NCBI RefSeq assembly: GCF_004664715.2
Contig: NC_051071.1
Coordinates: 91,102,436-91,166,435 of the forward strand
Length of the DNA stretch: 64,000 nucleotides
Source: Peromyscus leucopus
Lineage: Eukaryota; Chordata; Mammalia; Rodentia; Cricetidae
Direction of reading: 5' to 3'
This document shows, in pieces, positions 9,617-20,264 of this stretch. The translations under genes and the position numbers were made by a program. The notes beneath the pieces are model-generated. The model was not told the DNA's origin, ran no database searches, and saw only the letters and a program-made list of their open reading frames with translations. Numbering within the stretch: position 1 is the stretch's first letter; every line of letters begins with the position of its first letter.

Positions 9617-10654
9617 TCATAACAGTCAGTTCTTTTTTTCATCAGTCCAGACATCCCTAGTGCTTCTGCTCCTCCCAGTCTCCTCACGGCACAGTCAGTG
9701 GGTGGAAGCGCAGATTTGACATCAGAGCTCAGTCACTCGCTGTGAAACCTTTGGCAGCTCAAGCTTTTTAATCTTCAGCTGGCTCAGAGGTAAAATACTG
9801 TGAGGATCCAAAGCAGACAGTCACGTAATGCACTTAGCACAGGACACAACACGCGTTGCTTTTGTGGTATTACTGTTATCAACGACCTTGGCCACCCTCT
9901 GAACACACTCCAGTTTGCCAGCATGCCTCTGAAAATTCAACCCCCAAATTCAGACAAAATATTTCAGATGTGGGCCATACAAGTCCAGTAACTAAGGATC
10001 TTGATCAGTATTCCCTCTAGTTTGGCAGAAGAGAACAGCCTTTCAATACAACCAACAAACCATATGTGTAGATACCATGATTAGATTCAGATGTGCACAT
10101 AGAAATCTGATTTTCTAACTTTGAACAAGTTATTTTAGAGACTTGCTTCCTAAGGTGATATAAGACAAGGCAGGCTTGACTAGTACTTATAAAGCCACAT
10201 GAGTTCTTACAGCAAATGTGGGCAAAAGACTTGCTTATACCATCAAGGCCCTTCTCTCAGTGCAGCCGTGGGTGTTCCCCAACAACAGAATTGAGTGCTG
10301 AGACCCAGAGGGGAGAACACTGGAAGGCTGGGGTCTGTAATCTCATTATCAATAGCCGGTATATTGTAGTCATTGTGGCCTACTGTTTTAATATCATGGC
10401 ACACTAGGCTGTTTTTCAAATACATTGTCTTCAGCCTGGAATTACCTATTGGAAAAATTCATAGGTCTTGCTATTGTTATGATGCTGTTCTATAGACTAA
10501 AACCTTTTTCTTTACACAGCTAGGAGCCCAAACAAACAAAAATCAATAGCTCCCCTGTTTCCCACTGCCCTTCGTCTAGAAAGGGAAATAGATGCTTGTG
10601 CATGTCTTCATAGAGTCTCAGGCACTAGCAGGGGTGAATGAAAGGAAAGATCGT
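9617..10654. other. Unique sequence with one MIR
   Basis: Apart from the MIR at 9700-9845 nothing is recognised; no coding potential. Confidence 0.4.
9700..9845 (+). mobile_element. MIR SINE relic
   Basis: Shows the MIR core order: a CACTCGCTGTGAAACCTTTGG segment (consensus ACTAGCTGTGTGACCTTGGG), a pyrimidine-rich AATCTTC, AGAGGTAAAATACTGTGAGG (consensus TGTAAAATGGGGATAATA), and GCACTTAGCACAGGACACAA near the end. Confidence 0.65.
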
Positions 10655-10815
10655 GTAGCTAGATGGCTAGATGGATACAGAGAGACGAAGTGGGTAGAAA
10701 GAGGGAAGAACGGAAGGCTGAATAGATGGTGTCTGGATTTCTGATGAACAGATGATAGGTAGACAGACAGGCAGACAGACAAATAGGTGAATAGGTAGAT
10801 AGACGATGATGATGA

Positions 10816-10854
<39 letters not shown>

Positions 10855-10861
10855 TGATAGC
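10655..10861 (+). repeat. Imperfect GATA/GACA tetranucleotide region
   Basis: Scattered GATG/GATA and GACA units ending in about nine GACA repeats at 10823-10855. The minus strand gives the TATC/TGTC pattern and spurious ORFs rich in serine, cysteine and leucine. Confidence 0.9.
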
Positions 10862-12244
10862 AAGTGGTGCTCTTTCTGTCTCTAAGGAAAGCATGTCAGA
10901 CAGGTTATGAGGTCACTTGAGTTCCATTTCTGATTCCATTGTCAATTTGTCCATGACTCACATTAGTCCTTGCAGCTCTCCTGTCTACTAGAGAAAAGAG
11001 CGGTGGTTCCAGCCAGCAAGTCTGACCCTCTTGATAGGGCTTCAACCGGATCTCACTCTGCACACTCGTCTCCACCAGCCCCCTCGAAACTCCTGGCCAG
11101 ACCACGCTTTGCCAGAACATTCAGTGCGTGTGTTACCGCCCACACAGGCCAACCACGCTGTCAGGGATGCCCACGTTTCTGCTAAACAAGAAATGCTTTG
11201 ATGTATTTGGGACCAAATGACACCTAGTTTTCTTTCAGCTTAGTTCTGTGTCACGGTGTATAAAGACAGTCTCTCACATGTTGCCGCTCATAATATATTC
11301 TCTGCACACATAAGCCTGTGTGTGGAAGCCAAGCTATTTAAAATCTGAGGGGCATGCCTGGTTTCCTCTGGTCCAGCTGAAGGTGCTCAACTCTTAGATA
11401 GTTTCAGTTCCCCCTCTTTCTCTTCACCATCCTCCTGTTTATGAGGTAGGATCCCAGTACATTGCCCAGCATTGTCCTTGAACTCCTCCTGGCCCCAGTG
11501 ATCTTCCAGCTTTAGCCGCCAGGGGGGCGGCCAAGACAAAATGCATCATGGCACTAGTTCCAGACTTCTCTTTCTGCACTGTATCCTTCCATAGGGACAA
11601 GAGGCCTGGTCTCTTTTTAGCTCTCTGTAAAATAAGTCTAGTACATACACAATCCTGCACCATTAAGGTGGGAAGGGGCTCAGGGATTTTGCAGGAGTGT
11701 TCCAGGGCTATCTCACCACATCCTCTCCTGTATGTCTTAGACACTCCTCCCCCTGATGGTCGTGGTCAGAGTGAGTGTGTCTGACAGGAAGAGAAACCGC
11801 ACAGAACAGAAAGGTTGAAGACAAGCCTTTCTCTGAAGATGGAGTTGCAGCCAGGAGTGTGAGCACGGGTGAGGGTCTGAGCAGCCGGCAGGTGAGAATG
11901 AGAAGGAGTGTGCTGATTGGTGCCTCCAACGGTCACGGAAGACGGAAGCAGAGCAGAGGCACCTACATTTTGCAGCAGCTTTCAGGGGTGCACGCAAGAG
12001 AATCACCTGATTTAGGATGATTGGCTGAGGTCACTGCTGGCTTCCTGATCCTCGTCCCCTCGGATTTTCCCCATGTTCCATTCAAACTTTAATTTTATAC
12101 AGTACACTCCTTCACACTTGAAATCTATGGGGTAGCTGACGCCCGGCCTGGGAAAGGCTAGCTTCCTGAACAACCCATGATGTCATAAGATAGCCAAAGT
12201 GCTAGGAAGCTCCATCATGGCGTCCAGGAGTGTTGGTGTGGCTA
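10862..12244. other. Unique intergenic sequence
   Basis: No gene recognised. 11440-11530 has a faint minus-strand B1/B4-like pattern (AACTCCTCCTGGCC, AGTGATCTTCCAGC) too degraded for a firm call. Several overlapping short ORFs at 11430-12020 have no supporting features. Confidence 0.4.
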
Positions 12245-12422
12245 TTTACATTTTATTTTATATTTATTTATTTACATATTTTGTTTTTAGGGGTGCACAT
12301 GTGTCAGGGCATGCATGGTCCAGGTTAGAGGGCAACTTAGGGGAGTCTATTTTCTCCTTCTACTATGTGGGTTCCAGAGCTCATTGGGTTGGCATCAAGT
12401 ACCTTTCCCCTTTCAGCCATGT
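12245..12422 (-). mobile_element. B3 SINE
   Basis: Reverse B3: T/A-rich tail, GGTGCACATG, CAACTTAGGGGAGTCTATTT, CTACTATGTGGGTTCCAGAG and a degenerate reverse head (CAAGTACCTTTCCCCTTTCA). Confidence 0.75.
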
Positions 12423-12484
12423 CAATGGCCCAAGCACTTCAGTCAGAGAAAGCTGGCTTTTCACACTCTTGCCAAAAAGGAACA

Positions 12485-12580
12485 CTTCAGAAGTCGTTTA
12501 ACTTCTCAGCCTCTATCTCTTCTTCAGAACGTGAGGGCAATAGCGGAGCCCGTCTTCTAGGATCTCTAAAAGGTCACGAA
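12485..12580 (+). mobile_element. Possible MIR relic
   Basis: TTTAACTTCTCAGCCTCTAT, then CTTCTTCAGAACGTGAGGGC, resembles the MIR segment CTTAACCTCTCTGTGCCTCA / TTTCCTCATCTGTAAAATGG. Weak. Confidence 0.35.
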
Positions 12581-13687
12581 TCATTCTTCTTGATAGGACC
12601 ACGAATCAGTATCTATGGCTGTCACTGGCTGGGCCCAGCTCTGTCCTCTGAATATGCATACAGGTCCCAGCTACCCTCAGAGCACCTTGGTGAGAGAGAG
12701 GCTCACACTTTGGAGCTGACTCCCCTAGCAGTGAGGCATGTGGCGTGCTGAGCAGAACAAGCCTGGATTTCAGACCCTTCTTGCTGAGCACAAGCTGAAC
12801 GACCATCCACCCACCTGCCACTCTTCTGGGAAACCCTCCATGAGACTTTTCTCAACTCCTCTCTCTCCTTCTCCAAACCAAACATTGGACAATGAAGACC
12901 GCCCCCAGTGAAATGCTAGTGCACTCTTCATTAGTGATAATTCCAGAGGTTAATGAATTGGAAAACTAATTACACCAACTACAAGTCATTCACATTAAGG
13001 TGTCACCATAATTGTGCATTTTAAAATGTTACTGTAGAGGTTTATCCTCTTGTTAAAGACTGTTGGCCATTAGAGAGAGTTCAGGGAGGGGTGTGTGCGT
13101 GTGCGTCTCCTGCTGGGTATGAGAAAGGGGAAGGTGTGTGAACCCTCCTGGGTTCCTCAGAGGCCTCTCCCCTGTCTTCCTGGAGTGACTCTTCAGCACC
13201 AGGGTAGGAAGGGCACAAGACTGACTCCCCTTTCCTTCCATGCAGAGGACCTGATCCTAACACTTGTGGGGCCTGAGGCGAGAGAACAAATGGAGGCATG
13301 TGGATTGTACGTCTAAATATTTAGAAGTTATAAATAAGGCTAAAGACTTAAATTATGTTCTATCTTTTTACCTTGACTAATAAATATTCATCACAATAAA
13401 TTGAGGAAACATGCATAGAGCTATGTTTTGTGTGTGACTGACAGTCAGCAAAATATCAAAGATGACTGAATTAATTATTATTGTGCATGTATGAGGGCCC
13501 TGTTGACAAGCTGATGATACATGGATGAGTAACAAAGGCATACATAATTCATTAGCTATCATATATTTATTACACAAAATTAACTTGTCTTACTTTTTAA
13601 AAATCAAAAAAGTTAATTGTATTGCTAGGGCCAAGATTTTTACATGTGCTCTATTGACTTCAGTGGTAACCAATGTTTTAACCACAA
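12581..13687. other. Unique sequence, AT-rich part possibly conserved
   Basis: 12890-13060 is AT-rich with TTAATGAATTGG and ACTAATTACACC type homeodomain words and no repeat signature; the rest is unremarkable. No supported gene. Confidence 0.35.
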
Positions 13688-13745
13688 TTGATATATATAA
13701 TATGTATTATATATATTTACATATACATACATATGCCTATATTTT
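13688..13745. repeat. AT-rich low-complexity tract
   Basis: TATA-rich sequence with short TACATA repeats. Confidence 0.8.
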
Positions 13746-13857
13746 AAATTTCAATTTGGAAAAATTTCATTCTGCTCAGGAGAGAGCCACTGAAAATTTT
13801 TTTATATAAAAGTATTTTTGTTGTGGTCGTTGTTGTTGTCTTTTTTGATTTTTTGTT

Positions 13858-13997
13858 ATTCGAGACAGGGTTTCTCTGTGTAGCCCTGGCTGTCCTGAAA
13901 CTCACTCTGTAGACCAGGCTGGCCTCAAACTCACAGAGATCCACCTGCCTCTGTCTCCTGAGTGCTGGGAGTAAAGGGGTGCGCCACCACTGCCGGG
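13858..13997 (-). mobile_element. B1 SINE
   Basis: Complete reverse B1: CGAGACAGGGTTTCTCTGTG, GTAGACCAGGCTGGCC, CCACCTGCCTCTGTCTCCTG, then GCGCCACCACTGCCGGGC. The T/G-rich stretch to its left is the degraded poly-A tail. Target duplications are not clear. Confidence 0.95.
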
Positions 13998-14013
13998 CTA
14001 TAAGACTCTTCAA

Positions 14014-14228
14014 AATTTATTTTTATTTTACACGAATGACTGTTTTGCCTGCGTGTCTGTAAGTGCACCGTTTGCATGCCTGGTGCTCAAGGAAGCCAGA
14101 AGAGGACACTGGGTCTCCGGTTACTAGAGTCTCCCACAATTGTGACCTACCCTGTGGGTGGTAAGAACCACACCCTAGACTTGGGCAAGTGCAACAAATG
14201 CTCCTGTCCACTGAGCCATCTTCACCAC
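14014..14228 (-). mobile_element. B2/B3-type SINE
   Basis: Reverse copy: ATTTATTTTTATTTTACACG tail, AGCCAGAAGAGGACAC body word, and CACTGAGCCATCTTCACCAC (reverse Pol III A box region) at the right end. Confidence 0.8.
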
Positions 14229-14274
14229 AGAACTGGAGTTCTTGGTAAAGTCTTTCTTTTAAAAGATGAATTTT

Positions 14275-14319
14275 TGGTTGTGAGCCTAGCCTTTAACGGC
14301 TGAGCCATCTCTCCAGCCC
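14275..14319 (-). mobile_element. B2-type head fragment fused to a B1
   Basis: Only the reverse B2 5' head (TTTAACGGCTGAGCCATCTC, TCCAGCCC) is present. It abuts a plus-strand B1 with no gap; the pair is flanked by ATGAATTT at 14266-14273 and 14479-14486, so both may have been inserted as one unit. Confidence 0.75.
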
Positions 14320-14478
14320 TAGTGGTGGCGCACACCTTTAATCCCAGCACTCGGGAGGCAGAGGCAGGCAGGTCTCTGTGAGTTCAAGGCCAGCCTGGTC
14401 TACAGAGTGAGGTCCAGGAAAGGCACCAAAACTACACAGAGAAACCCTGTCTCGAAAAACCAAAAAAACAAAAAAGAA
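14320..14478 (+). mobile_element. B1 SINE (younger variant)
   Basis: TAGTGGTGGCGCACACCTTT start, intact Pol III A and B box regions, AGGAAAGGCACCAAAACTAC variant in the 3' part, AAACCCTGTCTCGAAAAACC and an A-rich tail. Confidence 0.95.
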
Positions 14479-14529
14479 ATGAATTTGGCTGTTTATTTTT
14501 TTTAATTGTTTAAATTAAATTTATTTGGG

Positions 14530-14802
14530 GTGTGTGTGTGTGCCTGTGTCTACGTATGTGTCTGTTTGTCTCTCCTTCTGTATGTGTCTCTGTGTGTGTC
14601 TCTCCCTGTGTGTGTGTCTGTATCCATGTACACGTCTATGTCCATATGTCTGTATTTGTGTGTGTGTCTGCCTATGTGTGTCTTTGTTTGTGTGTGTCTC
14701 TGTGTGTGACTGTGTATGTCTGTTTTTGTGTGTGTGTGACTGTGTGTGTCTGTGTTTTTGTGTGACTGTATGTGTCTCTTTGTGTGTGTGTTTGCCTGTG
14801 TT
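14530..14802 (+). repeat. Imperfect TG/TGTC repeat region
   Basis: 270 bp of TG-rich sequence with TGTCTGT, TGACTG and TCTCTG variants. It opens both strands to long spurious ORFs (Val/Cys-rich on plus; His/Thr-rich on minus). It precedes a B4-type SINE, whose 3' end commonly carries such a repeat. Confidence 0.9.
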
Positions 14803-15084
14803 CATACAGACACCACATGTACTCGTAGGTAAGAAGACAGGTGTTGTGGTTCTCAGGAGCAGCGTTCATCATCTTCTGGAGACAGGGTCTCTCACTGGCC
14901 TGGACCGTTACCATGCAGGTTCAGCTAGCTGGCCGGCCTCTCCCTGCCTCTTGTCCCTCCAACCCTGGACTCACAAGAGCACACACTGTACTGGCTCCTT
15001 TAGTAGGTGCTGGGACTCCAACTCTGCTCCCCCTGCTTGAGGGGCAAGGACTTCATTGACAGAGCCATCTTTCCAGACCTCACA
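14803..15084 (-). mobile_element. B4/RSINE1-type SINE
   Basis: Reverse order: TG repeat tail, GGAGACAGGGTCTCTCACTG, CAGCTAGCTGGCCGGCC, AGGTGCTGGGACTCC, and a degenerate reverse tRNA-like head (GACAGAGCCATCTTTCCAG). Confidence 0.75.
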
Positions 15085-15266
15085 ATATTTAATGTTTTAT
15101 ACATTGTTACAATTTTTATATCAATATGTTAAAGGAATATCTAAATACGTAAGATGTTTCTTACATCTTTGTTTCAAATTTTCCAATGTTGGATTGTTAC
15201 AAAGGAAATAAACATCATTAGAACATTGATTAATATGTTCAACTCTCTCTTTAACTAAAACTATAA
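15085..15266. other. Unique AT-rich sequence
   Basis: No feature recognised. Confidence 0.4.
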
Positions 15267-15432
15267 GTGGGCAGAGGTGCTGCATGCCTTTAATCCCAGC
15301 ACTCAGGAGGCAGAGGCAGGTGGATCTCTGAGTTTGAGGCCAGCCTGGTCTACAGAGTGAGTTCCAGGACAGCCAGGGCTACACACACAAAAAAAAACCT
15401 GGTCTTGAAAAAACAAAAACCAAGACAGAAAA
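15267..15432 (+). mobile_element. B1 SINE
   Basis: GCATGCCTTTAATCCCAGCA, CAGGTGGATCTCTGAGTTTG and AGTTCCAGGACAGCCAGGGC, followed by a modified AAACCTGGTCTTGAAAAAAC end and an A-rich tail. Confidence 0.95.
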
Positions 15433-15448
15433 AAAAATAACTATGATC

Positions 15449-15546
15449 TGTCTGAGCATGGTGGTACACACCTGTGATCCCAGCATCAAGGCAGGAAGAT
15501 GTCATGTTAAAGCCAGCTAGGCCTATGTAGTACGACCTGTCTCAGG
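15449..15546 (+). mobile_element. Diverged B1-type SINE
   Basis: GAGCATGGTGGTACACACCT, GTGATCCCAGCA, AAAGCCAGCTAGGCC and CGACCTGTCTCAGG in B1 order, with deletions. Directly downstream of a younger B1. Confidence 0.7.
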
Positions 15547-15759
15547 GTTCAGGGTGGGGGATGGGGAAAAGGGTTGGGGAGCTTTGATTTGCATTGGCCA
15601 ATCACACTATCATTTGAAATCACTGGTAATTATTACACATGAGTAGCTCCTTGGTCTCCTGGTAAACACTTTCATGTTCTAATATCTTCATATATCATTG
15701 GAGTACTCAGGGCATATTAACTTTGTTAGTTTTTGGTAAACTTTATTTTAATTGGCTGT

Positions 15760-15888
15760 CTGGGGCAATGTTCTCCAGGCAGGCCTGAACTCGTTGGGTA
15801 GTCCACTGTAGCCTGGAGCTCACTGTAATCCTCCTGTTTCAGCCTACAGAAATCTGAGGTTACAGACTGAGTCCTTATGCCTGGCTTG
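15760..15888 (-). mobile_element. Diverged B1-type SINE
   Basis: Reverse pattern: AGCCTGGAGCTCACTGTAAT, CCTCCTGTTTCAGCC, TACAGACTGAGTCCTTATGC then CTGGC. Old copy. Confidence 0.55.
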
Positions 15889-15945
15889 TCCAAAAGTTTG
15901 GAACAGATGTTTTTTATAGTTTATCTGAAAATAAACAAACTATTT

Positions 15946-16309
15946 TGTAGCTGGAGGGCTTCTCTCCAGGTTCCCCAAGCCCCGCAGTCCCACAATCCAC
16001 TTATAAAATAATCACTCAGACACTTATATCACTTGTAAACTGTATGGCCGTGGCAGGCTTCTTGCTAACTGTTCTTTTATCTTAAATTAACCCATTTTTA
16101 TAAATCTATACCTTGCCACGTGGCTGGTGGCTTACCAGAGTCTTTACATGCTGCTTGTCCTGGCGGTGGCTGCAGTGTCTCCCTCTTCAGCCTTCTGCTT
16201 CCCAGAATTCTCCTCTCTCCTTGTCCCACCTACTTCCTGCCTGGCAACCTACTTCTTGCCTGGTCACTGGCCATCAGTGTTTTATTTATATAGAGCAATA
16301 TCCACAGCA
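15946..16309 (-). mobile_element. Solo LTR, ERVK-like, with 6-bp target duplication
   Basis: 364-bp element starting TGTAGC and ending CACAGCA on plus (TGCTGTGG...GCTACA in its own sense, judged from its relatives at 21200-23178). CTATTT occurs immediately before (15940-15945) and after (16310-16315), a 6-bp duplication typical of class II endogenous retroviruses. It shares CCCAGAATTCTCCT, CACCTA and CTTCCTGCCTGG blocks with the other copies. No internal region, hence a recombined solo LTR. Family name not assigned. Confidence 0.9.
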
Positions 16310-16345
16310 CTATTTTGCCAAAATCTTTTATGATGTCTTCTCATG

Positions 16346-16443
16346 GCTGGGCCTGGTGGCACAGGCCTGGAATCCCAGTTACACAGGTCCAAAGCAGGAG
16401 GATCTTAAATTTAAAGTATGGAGACCCTCTCTCAAAAATTAAG
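16346..16443 (+). mobile_element. Diverged B1-type SINE
   Basis: GGCTGGGCCTGGTGGCACAG, GGAATCCCAGTTAC, AAAGCAGGAGGATC and GAGACCCTCTCTCAAAAATT in B1 order. Confidence 0.7.
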
Positions 16444-16557
16444 AAGAGAGAGTTGGGAAGCAGAGTTTTGAGTGTTCGAGGCATCTGCTATACAGAGATG
16501 AGAACTGCCTAGGATTCATAAAACCCTGCCTTAACAAAGAACAAAGAAAAATGAAAA

Positions 16558-16650
16558 GGAGGGTCTGGGGAGGCTTTGTGGGGGAGCACCTGCCTGCCAT
16601 GTTCTGAAGTTCACTCCCTAGTGGCTCCCCTCAGAAGAACAGAGCAAAAC
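16558..16650 (+). mobile_element. Possible ID/tRNA-derived fragment
   Basis: A degraded pattern GGTCTGGGGAGGC, GAGCACCTGCCTGCCATG and AGTTCACTCCC resembles the ID-type head (GCGCTTGCCTAGCATGC, GGTTCGATCCC), followed by an A-rich end. Weak. Confidence 0.35.
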
Positions 16651-17249
16651 AAAACCGAGCAATTGTTTTAATCACTTTACAACCGAAGAGGTCAAACTTT
16701 CTGTCTGAATTGCTTTATTAGCTTTTGGCAGCTCCATTAGTGACAAGCAACGATTCCCATTGAGAGGCTGTGGGCAGCATGAATGCTAAATTGAATTTCC
16801 CTCAGAGCTCTGACTCACATTCTCCTGTTATTTCAGATAACTTTTGGGGGTGCTTGTTGTGTTTAAAATTAGATTAAATTAACAGCATTTAGACAGCATT
16901 TCCACCATGTGTCCAAAAGTGATTTTAAGATTATCACCTCACTTCACATTCTTCTCCAGGAAGGCTTGGGGGGGTGTTTACAATCTTTGAAATGTTATCA
17001 ACGGAAACAGTTGACACCATATTGCCTACTAGCAAAGTCAATGCATACTGTACACCATAAACACAAAATCTGGAGAGCCAAGGGCTGGCCAGTCTTCCAG
17101 ACAGTAAATCTTCCTCTTCATCTATTACGTTGTCCCTGTTAGCTCTTAGATAGCCTTTAAATCATCAAATCAAGCTGGGTTTCATTGTAAGTTTTACACA
17201 TTTGAATTATGTTTTATTAGGTGTTTTCATAAAACTGAAACTTTGTGCC
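16651..17249. other. Unique sequence, candidate conserved non-coding
   Basis: AT-rich, repeat-free and without coding potential; 16670-16900 contains several TTAG/ATTAG and AGATTAAATTAAC words similar to the other candidate regulatory blocks. Confidence 0.3.
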
Positions 17250-17255
17250 AGTAAC

Positions 17256-17769
17256 TGAGGTGGTATTGTGTTCCCCAAAATATTGTGCACCCTAATAAAC
17301 TTATCTGGGGTCAGAGACAGAACAGTCACTAGATACAAAGGCTAGAAAATAGTGGTACTCACACCTTTAATCCCAGCATTCCAGAGGCACAAATCCCTCT
17401 GGATCTCTGTGAGTTCATGGCCACACTGGAAACAGCCAGGCATGGTGACTCACGCCTTTAATACCAGAAAGTGAGCCTTTAATCCCAGGGAGTGAGGCAG
17501 AAAGTTGAAAGGTATATAAGGTGTGAAGACCAGGAACTAGAAGCATTTGGCTGGTTAAGCTTTCAGGCTTCTAGCAGCACAGTTCAGCGGAGAGCCATTC
17601 CAATATGAGGACTCAGAGGCTTCCAGTCTGAGGAAAAAAGATCAGCTGAGAAGTTGGCCAGGTGAGGTTAGCTGTGGCTTGTTCTGTCTCTCTGATCTTC
17701 CAGTGTTCTCCCCAATAACTGGCCTCAGGTTTGATTTTATTAATAAGAACTTTTAAGATTCCTGCTACA
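17256..17769 (+). mobile_element. Solo LTR containing B1-derived segments
   Basis: 514 bp bounded by TGAGGTGG and GCTACA, with 6-bp duplications AGTAAC at 17250-17255 and 17770-17775. A TATA box (TATATAAG, 17513-17520) and a late ATTAATAAG fix the plus orientation. 17353-17430 reads as the 5' half of a B1 (CACACCTTTAATCCCAGCAT, GGATCTCTGTGAGTTCATGG) and 17436-17460 as a second B1 start. The same structure recurs at 57891-58402, so these segments belong to the family. Confidence 0.9.
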
Positions 17770-17775
17770 AGTAAC

Positions 17776-18184
17776 AACATTCAGGATCTGTTTGGCTATC
17801 TTGACTTCTCCGGTCACCAGGAGATGAGGCCGTGCAAGTTCTTAGCAGCACAGTGTTGGGAAACAGTCCCTTTCCTCCGTGTGACGTAGGAGTGCTGTGG
17901 GGATCAAACGTGAACACAAAGAGAACCAAGGAAATGCTTGGCGCTACTGGGAAATGATACTTTATTATGCGAAAATCTACACACACCGTCTAAGAAAAGG
18001 CTGCCACACACTGGTCTGTCTTTCCCTACCTAACGGTGCTTCTGCCACTCAAATCCTCCAAAACCTCCAGGGCCACTGTCGGTTTTTTTAGGTAGATGGT
18101 TGCAAAATCCACAAACCTTCCTCAATGTAGCCATGTAGCTCTTTAAAGGAGATGAGGGTTTTCCCAGGTCTCGAACTGTGTTTG

Positions 18185-18185
<1 letters not shown>
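17776..18185. other. Unique intergenic sequence
   Basis: No feature recognised. Confidence 0.4.

Positions 18186-18216
<31 letters not shown>
18186..18216 (+). repeat. (CA)n microsatellite
   Basis: About fifteen CA units, nearly perfect. Confidence 0.95.
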
Positions 18217-18217
<1 letters not shown>

Positions 18218-18894
18218 ACCTTGTGTCACTGTTGACTATCCACCCAGGGTGTCTTTAATCTATAATGTGTGTGTGATGTATGGCACCCTGCCGACAAGCC
18301 CCCTTCCATCCATCTGTGAAATTCTACTTCTAGCATTTGGAACCATCTGTGCCTCAGCCCAGGTTTCATGTCCCTGCACCTTCCTTGTGTGATGTCCACA
18401 GGTTTGAACTCTTCACTTTCTCTCTCTGCTCCAAATCTCCCAACATATGTCTTTTATGTTGGGAGATCTTTGAACCTTCATTGAACAAAATTTATTGCCT
18501 GAGAAAGGCATCACATCTCCATTCCTTATACTGCCCTGTGGTCCCCTACTTATGAAGGTTCTGTTAACATTGTTTACCTTTCCATTAAGGGAGGTTTTGC
18601 CATCTGTAGGGACAGATGTCTGCCCCAGGTGCCTACCTTTCTTACAGACAGAGAACAATTTTGCTTTTTCTGATTCTTTAAGCATAACATCCTTAAGATG
18701 TTTGAGTTTTCTTTGTTTTTTAAAAAAATTGAATTCATGATGGTCTGCTCAGTTGGTCATGAATCTGATGACCTCCATGGAGTTCCTGATACAAGTTGAC
18801 AATTAAGTAAGATTGGATGTGCTTAGTAAGAGTGACCCAATGTGAGGACAGTTCTTAGAAAAATGAATGCTCAATATAAGTCATATTCTTTAAA
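18217..18894. other. Unique sequence with a short perfect hairpin
   Basis: Non-coding. 18435-18447 and 18455-18467 form a 13-bp perfect inverted repeat around a 7-nt loop. No repeat family recognised. Confidence 0.4.
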
Positions 18895-18923
18895 AAAAAA
18901 AAGTGTGTGTGTGTGTGTGTGTG

Positions 18924-18969
<46 letters not shown>

Positions 18970-19112
18970 GGGGAAGGGCAAGGGTGCCATGGCCACCCAC
19001 ATGACAGTCAGAGAACAAGAATTCCATGGAGTCATTTCTCCCCTTCCCCTTCGTGTGGGTCCGGGGATCGAACTCATGGCAACTGCCTTTGCCCACTGAG
19101 TTCTCACCTGCC
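18895..19112 (-). mobile_element. B3 SINE with TG repeat
   Basis: TG repeat at about 18904-18968 (interrupted once by TCTA) precedes the reverse B3 body: GGGTGCCATGG, CCTTCGTGTGGGTCCGGGGA, TCGAACTCATGGC and GCCTTTGCCCACTGAG (reverse head). Confidence 0.85.
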
Positions 19113-19807
19113 CCACATAGCTGTTGTCCTCAGGAATGCTAATCTATGCCCGTGAATATGGACGTGGATTCCTAGGTACAGTGTACTTCAACATGGATTT
19201 TCTTGTATGATAATTCTAGTGATACGTGTGGGATAAACAGTGTCCTTTATAGGTAGTAAACTTGATGGGCAGGTGATTGACCTCTAGAAATACCCAAACT
19301 TGACCATGGTGGATGAAATCACACAAGTTCTCAAATTCCAAATGCTCAGATGGAAGAAGTGAAAGCTCTTGTTCAAAGCAACAATAAAATAACACTTATT
19401 TATCTTTCTTATTCCTTTCTTTAAAATTTTTAACCAAAATAAGTGCCAAAATATTCCCCAAGTAGAAAAACACTGTGATGTAATATACACCCATAGCATG
19501 GTGAGATCTTCAAAAGTCCCTATATGGAGTATGATGAAGCTGTGTTTTAATTTCAAATTTCCTGTTTTGGGAAGTGCAGGTCAGAATTATGGCTTCCCCC
19601 TGAAGGTGATGCCCACCCAGCCTTTCATCTGAGCAGAATGAGCTTGCTTCCTGTACAAGTCTTTCCAATCAAAGCACAGCACTGGCCCACTACTGCCCAT
19701 CTCTGGTCCCCTCAGGGACACAGCTGCTCCAATGTCTTCTCTGTGTATTCTGTCTTCATGGTCACGGTCATTGGCATTGGAATAGGAATGCTTCTCTCTA
19801 GAGTTAC
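19113..19807. other. Unique intergenic sequence
   Basis: No recognisable gene or transposon; AT-rich in 19290-19560. Confidence 0.4.
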
Positions 19808-20140
19808 ACATTCCTTATATTGGTCTGTATTGTGTTGCTGTAAGAAAACATCCAAGAGAGTTTTGGGAAGAAATGATGTTCATGTGATTCATGATTCTGG
19901 GGGCTACAAAGTTCAGACAGTATGGTAGCAGTGTCAAGTACATGGGATGGCCTTGTTTTATAACAACCAGCTGTCTCAAGAACTAATCTGTTGTGATGAT
20001 ACTTATGGGATCTCTTCTGAGGGTTGTGTCCTTGGGACCTAATTCTACCTACCTCATAAATATCTACCGTGTTTTGATACGGCCACACCAGGACCAAGAT
20101 TCCCACACACAAACCTCTGGAGAACACTCATCAAATAAGA
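19808..20140 (-). mobile_element. MaLR-type LTR relic
   Basis: The order TTCTGGGGGCTACAAAGTTC, then CCTTGGGACCTAATTCTACC, then ACACACAAACCTCTGGAGAA resembles a reverse MLT1/MST-like MaLR LTR. Strongly diverged, so subfamily is not assigned. Confidence 0.5.
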
Positions 20141-20264
20141 TTAACTACCACAATGTACTATATGCCAGATATACTGGAGATATGGTAAATGCCATGCTAT
20201 GTCCCTTAGCCTCACAGAACTTTGGGGAAAAAAAATCAAAGCCAAATGAGCAATTACACGTGCG

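Noticed and set aside
14525..15040. 171-codon Cys/Val-rich ORF
   Set aside because: Mostly a TG/TGTC simple repeat plus a reverse B4-type SINE.
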